From: Mitsuaria sp. WAJ17
Lineage (GTDB): Bacteria > Pseudomonadota > Gammaproteobacteria > Burkholderiales > Burkholderiaceae_C
Direction: 5' to 3'
DNA length: 64,000 bases
NCBI RefSeq assembly: GCF_014174515.1
Contig: NZ_JACJUG010000001.1
Location: 1-64,000 of the forward strand
A program made the translations under genes and the position numbers. The notes under the pieces were generated by a model. That model was not told where the DNA came from. It worked only from the letters and a program-made list of their open reading frames with translations, and made no database searches. Positions 56,191 through 62,748 of the stretch are shown piece after piece. Numbering within the stretch: the first letter of the stretch is position 1; every line of letters begins with the position of its first letter.

Positions 56191-56673
56191 TCACCGACAA
56201 GACGGCATGGTGCCTGCGCCGCCGCAAGTCCGAGGCACAAGCAGCTCGATCTTGAAAGGACTTGCCGAGACGCGGATGTCGATCTCGGCCCGATAAGAGG
56301 TCGTGGACACCCCACCCTGGGGATTTCGACTCTCGTGCTTCAGCACGCCCGGCACGGTGACGGTCAGGCTCTCATGCTCCTTCTTCGTGGCAATAGCCGG
56401 GCCGGAGGGCGTGAAGCTGGAAGTGAAGGTGGCCGCCCCCTGAGGATCGACAAAGCCGGTCAAGCGTTTCGAGAAGTCCGCCCAGCCGGCAGCAGTGAAG
56501 AATGGCTTGGAGTCCGCGAGACTCCCAAGGTCACCCTGGCGAAAGTTCAGAGCTTCGACAGCAAGCCGTTCGGCGAACCGGGTTTGAGCGTCAGGCGTGT
56601 GGACTTGAGCATCGCCGGTGACGGTGAAGGCGAGAAGGGCCGAACTGCAAAGAAGAACTCGGTAGGTGCGCAT
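56191..56673 (-). CDS. Secreted protein resembling DotI/IcmL/TraM C-terminal domain
   Basis: 160 residues with a signal peptide (RTYRVLLCSSALLAFTVTGDA). The body is an NTF2-like domain: FFTAAGWADFSKRLTGFVDP, then TPSGPAIATKKEH, TVPGVLKHESRN and STTSYRAEIDIRV. That pattern recalls the periplasmic domain of DotI/IcmL/TraM of type IVB secretion, but no other Dot/Icm or conjugation gene is near, so it is an orphan. ATG 56673 is chosen for its signal peptide. The open frame upstream to 56853 is not credible. It is convergent with the exporter operon and marks the start of the lower-GC island. Confidence 0.6.
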   Translation of the reverse strand: MRTYRVLLCSSALLAFTVTGDAQVHTPDAQTRFAERLAVEALNFRQGDLGSLADSKPFFTAAGWADFSKRLTGFVDPQGAATFTSSFTPSGPAIATKKEHESLTVTVPGVLKHESRNPQGGVSTTSYRAEIDIRVSASPFKIELLVPRTCGGAGTMPSCR

Positions 56674-56836
56674 GGGAATCCGGGCCAGTTCCAACACTTT
56701 CTTCAGCAGCCCGCCACGCGCGGCGTGCCAGATGCCGGATTGACGACTGCGGGTGCATTGCTCGGCCAACCTCCATCGATCGGCTCGAGGCCCTTGATGG
56801 AACAGTCCATCAACAAATAGCTGACCGCGCACTGCA

Positions 56837-57052
56837 TCAGCCGGCGATTCCAAAGAATTGAGCCGCAGCGAGAACTATTGCAATGCCGATCATGAGCGGG
56901 CCGCCAACGCGAAAGAATATGCCGAATTTGGATAGCCAGAGCTGGGCTTGCGCTGGATCTTTCGAAGGCGGGGCCACGACGCGGAAGCCAACGAGGGAAG
57001 CGTAGAGGCCTACACTGAACATAATGATTTGGTCGATGTACGCGGCGATCAT
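56837..57052 (-). CDS. Small membrane protein, hypothetical
   Basis: 71 residues with two predicted membrane segments (QIIMFSVGLYASLVGFRVV and GPLMIGIAIVLAAAQFFGIA) joined by a short polar loop. No family recognised. There is no clear ribosome site before ATG 57052. Base composition is lower in GC than neighbouring core genes, in keeping with the rest of this island. Confidence 0.55.
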   Translation of the reverse strand: MIAAYIDQIIMFSVGLYASLVGFRVVAPPSKDPAQAQLWLSKFGIFFRVGGPLMIGIAIVLAAAQFFGIAG

Positions 57053-57474
57053 ATCTATTTTCTATGGGTGATGAAGATTGCGAAGCGAAGAAGATGACGG
57101 AGCAATAATGACGCTTAATCCGGAAGGTGCCTCGGCGCTTTTTGCGCGCATTTAGAGCTCAAAATCAGCCACTGCTGGAATGAATACGAAGGGACTTCCC
57201 ACCTTCGGGCAAACGGCGTCGGTGCGGCAAGCTTGGTGGTGGTCGAAGTCATCAATCTGTAGCTCTATGAAAGGGAAAGGCTGCGAACGAAATTACCCGA
57301 GTCAGGGAGAATGCGGCCAAGTAGGCCATTCCGGTGCACGCAAGGGATGAAAGCGGCCCTGCCGTGGGCGCCAAGATCGAGTCAGCTCGTTAACTTGGAA
57401 ATCCCAATAAAAGGTTCGGCGCCATGGAGCGTGGGCTCCGGGCAATTTGCCGACATCAAGCAGGGCCAATGGCT
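57053..57474. other. Gene-free lower-GC stretch
   Basis: 422 bases in which no gene, hairpin terminator or convincing promoter could be supported. It is visibly richer in A and T than the core genome. Short open frames on the plus strand entering from here overlap the lipoprotein gene antisense and are not credible. Confidence 0.5.
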
Positions 57475-57897
57475 CTACTTCTGCTGACTAATCTGTTGGC
57501 CGAATCGCTCCTTTACCAAACGGGCATCGTAGGTGAAACGGGCGAGCGGGCCCTGCATGTCTGGCTGCCCTTTAAACAACTTTATCGTGTGCTCTGCTGT
57601 CCGGAATCCGCCAAGAGTGGAGAGAGGCATACGGGCCCTCCCAGACTGAATCACAAAGTAGTCGTATCCGTTCGTCAGAGTGAGGTCTGCGGATCTGTAC
57701 ATGAGGAGGGAATTCAGTGCGTCCATTGAAGTAGCGCCATTTCCGTAGTAGATGACCTGATAAAAATCATCAGAAATCCTCTTCTCTTGATATCCGCCTC
57801 TACCGAACAGCTCAAACGATTGATATGGCGTTGCGCAGCCTCCAAGGGAAATCGTGGCGAATAGAAGCAGGGCTCGAAAGACTTTTGACTGGATCAC
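57475..57897 (-). CDS. CC0125/CC1285 family lipoprotein
   Basis: About 140 residues with a lipoprotein signal peptide (SKVFRALLLFATISLGGCAT). The mature domain reads GRGGYQEKRISDDFYQVIYY, GNGATSMDALNSLLMYRSAD, LTLTNGYDYFVI, the characteristic pattern of the CC0125/CC1285 lipoprotein family (RGNGYT..., Y.L.R.AELT...G.DYF). Function unknown, probably outer-membrane anchored. The start is GTG 57897 or ATG 57978. The latter would overlap the upstream LRR gene and add an unlikely n-region. No ribosome site for either. Confidence 0.7.
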   Translation of the reverse strand: MIQSKVFRALLLFATISLGGCATPYQSFELFGRGGYQEKRISDDFYQVIYYGNGATSMDALNSLLMYRSADLTLTNGYDYFVIQSGRARMPLSTLGGFRTAEHTIKLFKGQPDMQGPLARFTYDARLVKERFGQQISQQK

Positions 57898-57946
57898 GGT
57901 CGTGGCGTTGGAGAGCTGTGAAAGCGGACGACGATGGCTCAACTTG

Positions 57947-58675
57947 TTAGGCGCTTGCGACGAGTTGACTAAATTCATCGACGTACCTAGTGAACTGCTT
58001 TCTGTTACAGGTTTGGCAGAGCATCGGCACACGGCGCCCAATGAACATCGCTAGATTACCGTCGCATGTTTTGCACTTGATGCCACTGACAACGTGTGAG
58101 GTCAGCGGCTCAACAAGTTGTTCATTGAGATGCTTCGCCAGATATGCAACTTGCGCACGCTCAAATTGATTGGATAGCTTGAGATGACGCAGCTGCGTGC
58201 ATTTAGCGATCTTTGCGACGTCATCATCACCTAACGCTAGATTGGTAAGGGCCAGAGAAGTGAGGTTTTGAATTTTGCAGACGGGGGCGATTGACTGAAG
58301 GCGCAGTTTCGGCGTCAGGGCTCCCCGACTTCCTGAGAGCTTGAGCTCCTTCAGCTCTGAAAGCTCTTCGATACCATCGAGCTCCCTTAATTTAGGAAAA
58401 TCGTAGATCGAAAGAGATTCAAGCCTTCGCATCGCAAATACAGGGAGCAGTGTTTCAATTTTTGTTGCCCACTCAAGCTCTAGCGTTCTTGTTGCAGTGA
58501 GGGACTCAATTCCATCAAGGGCGCTCAATGTAATGTGATAAAGGCGAAGATTTGATGCCCTGCAATTTGACAAGACCTTGTGCCAGACCTTGCTTCCTAT
58601 ATTTCTGAGATCAAGCTCCAGGCTCTCAGAGAGTTGCCGCTCTGAATAGTCATTGTCGAGCAAAAGCATAACCAT
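57947..58675 (-). CDS. Leucine-rich repeat protein with C-terminal CxxC-CxxC zinc-binding motif
   Basis: About 242 residues. The centre is a run of leucine-rich repeats (RRLESLSIYDFPKLRELDGI, EELSELKELKLSGSRG, NLTSLALTNLALGDDDVAKI, AKCTQLRHLKLSN). The last 45 residues carry two CxxC pairs (GIKCKTCDG and LCQTCNRKQF), likely a zinc ribbon. No export signal, so cytoplasmic. This combination is not recognised as a named family. ATG 58675 is chosen. TTG 58696 is also in frame. The stop codon lies within GCCTAAC, and the start is nine bases after GTTGGAT, both of which fit integron cassette boundaries. Confidence 0.7.
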   Translation of the reverse strand: MVMLLLDNDYSERQLSESLELDLRNIGSKVWHKVLSNCRASNLRLYHITLSALDGIESLTATRTLELEWATKIETLLPVFAMRRLESLSIYDFPKLRELDGIEELSELKELKLSGSRGALTPKLRLQSIAPVCKIQNLTSLALTNLALGDDDVAKIAKCTQLRHLKLSNQFERAQVAYLAKHLNEQLVEPLTSHVVSGIKCKTCDGNLAMFIGRRVPMLCQTCNRKQFTRYVDEFSQLVASA

Positions 58676-58748
58676 AGATTCTCTATCCAACGCCAAAATT
58701 CACGCACGGACCCAAGCACAGCATGAGAACGTCACGTGAAATGAAATT

Positions 58749-59243
58749 TCAGGCTTTAACTCTCATTTCCCCCGTACGCCAGTTTGCTAGCCAATAGATT
58801 CCTTGCAGTAACCCAGTCGCCAGCGGCTCACCGTCTTCGGTGTGCAGCACCGAAATGTACCGAACAGGCCAGGGTGAACGACTGACCTGCCGAAGTACCG
58901 AGCGCATTTCCGCGACTTCAGCGCTACTTGGTGGTGACGCTCCCGCATAGAAACTGGCCAAACCGCTTGAAGTGAACAATGCCGGCTGATGACTTTCCAC
59001 GTCGTGGCCGGCATTCAGCGTAACCATACCCAGCCTGGCGCGGCCGTTGGGGAATATGAAGAGGGCCTGAACAAGGACCTGATGCTTCACTGAACGCAGC
59101 ACGGCGATATCGAGTGGGCGCACCGTGCATTCGTCTTGGTCTGGCTGGCCTTCTTCGTCCGATGCGTATGCCCAGCAAGGACTGAATTCAAAGTCTTGCG
59201 CAGTCAGCTCGTTGACCGGCAAGCGTGTGCGTTCCTTTGCCAT
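58749..59243 (-). CDS. Hypothetical protein
   Basis: 164 residues, soluble, family not recognised. Features visible are an acidic N-terminal region with two Cys (SPCWAYASDEEGQPDQDECT), a beta-rich centre (KHQVLVQALFIFPNGRARLG) and a C-terminal part ending VLHTEDGEPLATGLLQGIYW. ATG 59243 is 13 bases after GTTAGGGC, an attC-like core site. It is followed by the LRR gene in the same orientation after 73 bases. Lower GC than core genes. Confidence 0.6.
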   Translation of the reverse strand: MAKERTRLPVNELTAQDFEFSPCWAYASDEEGQPDQDECTVRPLDIAVLRSVKHQVLVQALFIFPNGRARLGMVTLNAGHDVESHQPALFTSSGLASFYAGASPPSSAEVAEMRSVLRQVSRSPWPVRYISVLHTEDGEPLATGLLQGIYWLANWRTGEMRVKA

Positions 59244-59306
59244 GCTCCGCCCTTGTGCCCTAACGAATGAAATGGATTTCCCCGTCCCGAACCCGCTGCG
59301 ATGCGG

Positions 59307-59495
59307 CTAACGGCAACCAAGCGGCCACCATTGAATCTTCCACGCAAGACGGCTAAACCGGCCAAGTTTGGCCTGCGCGGGGTTTTGATAGTCCGCCTTG
59401 TACTTAGGGTTGTACTTGCGGGTTGATCGGCGCATTGGCCGAGGCTTGCCCTCCTGCTGCTCGATGGCCGCGTATGAAAGGGCCTTGATGCGCAC
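59307..59495 (-). pseudogene. Fragment of an unrecognised basic protein
   Basis: From GTG 59495 this codes 62 residues of a basic protein (KYNPKYKADYQNPAQAKLGR, then WKIQWWPLGCR). The same frame continues upstream without stop through REYQQFRKEQHTWVRIKALS to the stop of the DUF7010-like gene, but has no start codon there. It therefore looks like the truncated 3' part of a longer gene. The AAGGAG at about 59508-59513 is too far from the GTG to be used well. Function unknown. Confidence 0.35.
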
Positions 59496-59536
59496 CCATG
59501 TGTGTTGCTCCTTGCGAAATTGTTGATATTCCCGTC

Positions 59537-59588
59537 GTCTAGCGTTGGCATTCAGCCACCCCGGGCTGGCTGCAAGACAGGGTTAGTC
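59537..59588 (-). other. attC-like site at the end of the DUF7010-like gene
   Basis: On the minus strand the stop codon sits in GACTAAC (59582-59588). An inner stem CAGCCA/TGGCTG (59553-59558 with 59567-59572) follows, and the 52-base element ends with GCTAGAC (59537-59543). This has the layout of an integron attC, but both outer core sites deviate by one base, so it is degenerate or coincidental. Confidence 0.35.
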
Positions 59589-60122
59589 CATAGCCGCACG
59601 ACGCGCTCTCAAGAGAATGGCTGATGCAAACGCCGCCTCAACGGCGGAGCCGGCGAATGCGGCCACATGAGGCTGTGACTTGAAAGCCGCCAATAAGTAA
59701 CCCGCAAAAGCAAGCACGGCACCACATACCCAATAGATGCGCAGACCAAACAACGTATGAAACGTGAGGTAGCGGCCGCCAATGACGAACAGCATGGCCG
59801 GAAAGAACCACAGCATGTTGTACTGGGCTACTGCATACGCGATGGGCAAGCAGAGAAGGAGCCACCCGGTGTTCTCCAGCGCGAGAGCGCCGAGAGGATT
59901 TTCCTTGGCATGTTGGCCCGGACGCCCCATGGCTTTGCAGAGCAAGACGCCGACTGGATGGATGAACATGCCGCCAGCAAACAGCGCCAGGACAGCGCTG
60001 GATGGGGATGCCCGAAGGGCGAAGAAGCCGGCAACCAGCCAGGCAAGGGCGGAAGCCAGCATACCGGGAGCACCAGAAAGGTAGGAAAGACGCATATCGC
60101 GCTGAGCTTCGTCGGCAGTCAT
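59583..60122 (-). CDS. DUF7010-like membrane protein
   Basis: 179 residues with about six predicted membrane segments. AQRDMRLSYLSGAPGMLASA, then GGMFIHPVGVLLCKAMGRPG and HAKENPLGALALENTGWLLL match, from memory, the DUF7010 pattern (GMFIFPLTQL..LMGRP....NPL). Members of that family are frequent integron cassette genes, again from memory. ATG 60122 lacks a ribosome site. ATG 60095 is an alternative. A GTTAGAC core-site motif lies 40 bases upstream (60163-60169). Confidence 0.55.
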   Translation of the reverse strand: MTADEAQRDMRLSYLSGAPGMLASALAWLVAGFFALRASPSSAVLALFAGGMFIHPVGVLLCKAMGRPGQHAKENPLGALALENTGWLLLCLPIAYAVAQYNMLWFFPAMLFVIGGRYLTFHTLFGLRIYWVCGAVLAFAGYLLAAFKSQPHVAAFAGSAVEAAFASAILLRARRAAMD

Positions 60123-60490
60123 GGAGCGCAGAAGGGGTGATCGTTGGCTGTGGGAGTTTGAGGTCTAACTGATGGTTTGCACGGTACTATTTTTGGGACA
60201 TGAACCGCGCCTGCTTCATCTGTCCTGTCGGGTCTGGGCGCGCGCCAGGAAGAAGGCTTGGCGCCATGCTGCCATCACCTCACACCCGAAGCGCCCCCGG
60301 GGAACCCTAGGTCCGAAGCCAGTCCGCACACCTCTACCGCCTCGCTCTGCGCCTGCTCGACCCGCAGTCGCGAACTACAGCCTGAAGACTGAACGGGCCT
60401 GTGTGCACTGGGCGCGCGCCTTCATTGGCCAAGCGCGGCCGTCTTTCTATCTGTGTTTACAGTTTTGAATCATTGTTGAGAAGAAACACC
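60123..60490. other. Intergenic region between the island and the hydrolase gene
   Basis: 368 bases with no supported gene. On the minus strand it carries the GTTAGAC motif (60163-60169) that may mark the right edge of the cassette-like island. On the plus strand it must hold the promoter of the hydrolase at 60491. No confident -10/-35 pair was found. Confidence 0.4.
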
Positions 60491-61141
60491 ATGCCCCTCC
60501 ACTACCTCACCGTCCCCGTCACCCCCTTCCAGCAGAACTGCTCCATCGTCTGGTGCGACCAGACCCGCGAGGCAGCGGTGGTGGATCCGGGGGGCGAAGT
60601 GCCGAAGCTGCTGAAGGAGGTGGAACGCCTGGGGCTGACGCTCAAGGCGATCTGGCTGACGCATGCGCACATCGACCACGCGGGCGGCACGGCGGAGCTG
60701 GCGCGCTTGAAGCAGCTGCCCATCGTCGGGCCGCATGTGGGGGACCAGTTCTGGATTGACGGGCTGCCGCAGCAGAGCGCCATGTTCGGCTTCCCCGCGG
60801 TGGAGACCTTCACGCCCACGCGCTGGCTGCGCGACGGCGACACGGTACAGATCGGCCAGGAGGCGCTCACGGTGCGCCACTGCCCGGGCCACACGCCGGG
60901 CCATGTGGTCTTCCACAGCGTGTCTGCCCGCCGCTGCTTCGTGGGCGATGTGCTCTTTGCCGGCTCCATCGGCCGCACGGACTTCCCCGGCGGCAACCAT
61001 GCGCAGCTGATCAGCTCCATCACCGAGCGCCTCTGGCCCATGGGCGACGACACGGTCTTCATCCCAGGCCACGGGCCCGAATCCACCTTCGGCGAGGAGC
61101 GGCGCAGCAATCCCTTCCTCAGCCACGCGCGCTGGGGCTGA
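60491..61141 (+). CDS. Glyoxalase II-like metallo-beta-lactamase fold hydrolase
   Basis: 216 residues, a binuclear zinc thioesterase-type enzyme close to YcbL/GloB-like hydrolases. Metal ligands are visible: LTHAHIDHAGG (HxHxDH), CPGHTPGHVVFH, FVGDVLFAGSIGRTDFPGG (bridging Asp) and FIPGHGPESTFGEER. It lacks the C-terminal HAGH substrate domain of classical glyoxalase II, which fits the short YcbL class. ATG 60491 is preceded by GAGAAG. Upstream in-frame codons to 60401 give no sensible extension. It stands alone, convergent with the kinase gene. Confidence 0.9.
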   Translation: MPLHYLTVPVTPFQQNCSIVWCDQTREAAVVDPGGEVPKLLKEVERLGLTLKAIWLTHAHIDHAGGTAELARLKQLPIVGPHVGDQFWIDGLPQQSAMFGFPAVETFTPTRWLRDGDTVQIGQEALTVRHCPGHTPGHVVFHSVSARRCFVGDVLFAGSIGRTDFPGGNHAQLISSITERLWPMGDDTVFIPGHGPESTFGEERRSNPFLSHARWG

Positions 61142-61213
61142 GGAAAGGCAAGACCTGACCCCGCCAGCACATTTGCAGCACGCCGGGCGCCGCTGGCGTG
61201 GCTTCGCGCAGGC

Positions 61214-62743
61214 TCAGCGCACCGGCAGCAACAGGCTCACCCGCAGGCCGCCGCCCTCGCGGTTGGCCAGCAGGATGCGGCCGCCATGGGCCTCCGCGAT
61301 CTCGCGCGCCAGGGCCAGGCCCAGGCCGGTGCCGCTGCGCTTGGTCGAGTAAAAAGGCAGCAGTGCCTGGGACAGCACGGCCTCGTTCATGCCGGGGCCG
61401 CGGTCGCTGACCGCCAGGCACCACTCGGCGCCCAGGCGCTGCACTGACAGGCGCACTTCGAGCGGACGCTCGCCTGCGAGTGCGGGAACAGTCACGGCGG
61501 CAGGATCCTCCGCCCCCCGGGGCGCCTCGCGTGGCCCCAATCCAGCCTCATGGGCATTCTTCAGCAAATTGATCAGGGCCTGCTCCACCTGGGCGCGATC
61601 GAAGCTGGCCGTGCCGGCCGGCAGGGGGCCGTCCAACACGAAGGGCTGCTGGCTCATCAGCTGAGCCACGAAGTCGGCCCAGGCCACGGGGGTCAGGCGG
61701 GGCAGGGGCAGCTTGGCCACACTGGCATAGCCGGCCAGGAACTCATGCAGGTGGCGGGCCCGCTCGCTGATGCTCTGGAAGACCTGGGGCAGGCGCTCGG
61801 TCTGGCCGCGCCGTGCCAGCTCCGCGCCGCTGTGGGCCAGCGAAGAGATGGGCGCCAGGGAGTTATTGAGTTCGTGGCTGATCACGCGGATCACGCGCTT
61901 CCAGCTGGCCACTTCCTGGCGTGACAGCTCGCGGGTGATGCGGCGCAGCAGCACCAGGCGGTGGGCCTGGCCCAGCAGGTTGAGCGTGCGCTGGGACAGG
62001 TGGAAGCTCTCGGGCTCAGCGGCGCCGTCCAAAGCCTCGGGCAGGGTGAGCAGCTGGTCCTCGCCCAGGCGCAGGGCCTCGGCCAGGGCTTCGGGCAGGG
62101 GCGCCAGCACGGTCTCCCAGGCCTGGCCCGCAAGGCGCCGCCCCTGGGCCAGCAACTGGCGAGCGGCGATATTGGCATAGGCCACCCGCCCCTGGGCATC
62201 GACCAGCAGCAGCGCTACCGGCGTGTTCTGCACCACGGTGTCCAGCAGCAGCTCCCGCTGGGCGAGATGCTGGCGCTGGTCGCGCAGGGTGGTGGCCAAC
62301 TCGCGGTGGGCGCTCAGCAGGGCGTGCAGCTCGCCCTGCCCATCGACGGCCAGCGCGGTGCTGAAGTCCCCGTCGCGGTAGCTCAGCACCGCGCCCTCCA
62401 GTGCCCGCAGAACCCGCCGCAACGGGGCCAGGCACCAGACCACCAGCAAGCCCGCCACCGGCAGCAGCAGCGTCAGGAGGAGCACCGGCAGCCAGGCATT
62501 GCTGCGAACCGTCAGCGCGCCCCATCCCAGCTCACGCAGCAGCGGGGGCAGCGGCCCCATGCTGAAGGCAGCCTGCAGGCCCAGGGCCAGCAGGGCAATC
62601 AGCAGCAGGCTCAGCAGCAGGCGCAGACCGAGGTACTGCAGAGGCCGGGAGCGAGCAGACCCCCGAGGCGCCAGCGCCTCGCCCGCCGCGTTCCCCTGCC
62701 CGAGGTCACCCGGAGGCAATGGATCCTGGCCGTTGGCGCCCAT
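61214..62743 (-). CDS. NtrY-like sensor histidine kinase
   Basis: 509 residues: two membrane segments (LGLRLLLSLLLIALLALGLQ; LPVLLLTLLLPVAGLLVVWC), a HAMP-like linker (RRVLRALEGAVLSYRDGDFS) and a PAS-like domain (TVVQNTPVALLLVDAQGRVA). The H box is VISHELNNSLAPISSLAH, with the HExNN form typical of NtrY-type kinases. The ATPase domain shows QALINLLKNAHEA (N box), VSDRGPGM and FYSTKRSGTGLGLALAREI. The signal is unknown. ATG 62743 lies five bases past the stop of the response-regulator gene, so the two are translationally coupled and form a two-component pair. Confidence 0.93.
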   Translation of the reverse strand: MGANGQDPLPPGDLGQGNAAGEALAPRGSARSRPLQYLGLRLLLSLLLIALLALGLQAAFSMGPLPPLLRELGWGALTVRSNAWLPVLLLTLLLPVAGLLVVWCLAPLRRVLRALEGAVLSYRDGDFSTALAVDGQGELHALLSAHRELATTLRDQRQHLAQRELLLDTVVQNTPVALLLVDAQGRVAYANIAARQLLAQGRRLAGQAWETVLAPLPEALAEALRLGEDQLLTLPEALDGAAEPESFHLSQRTLNLLGQAHRLVLLRRITRELSRQEVASWKRVIRVISHELNNSLAPISSLAHSGAELARRGQTERLPQVFQSISERARHLHEFLAGYASVAKLPLPRLTPVAWADFVAQLMSQQPFVLDGPLPAGTASFDRAQVEQALINLLKNAHEAGLGPREAPRGAEDPAAVTVPALAGERPLEVRLSVQRLGAEWCLAVSDRGPGMNEAVLSQALLPFYSTKRSGTGLGLALAREIAEAHGGRILLANREGGGLRVSLLLPVR

Positions 62744-62748
62744 GCTGT

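Noticed and set aside
57424..57729. Plus-strand 101-codon frame
   Set aside because: It lies antisense to the CC0125-type lipoprotein gene, whose lipobox and family pattern are clear.
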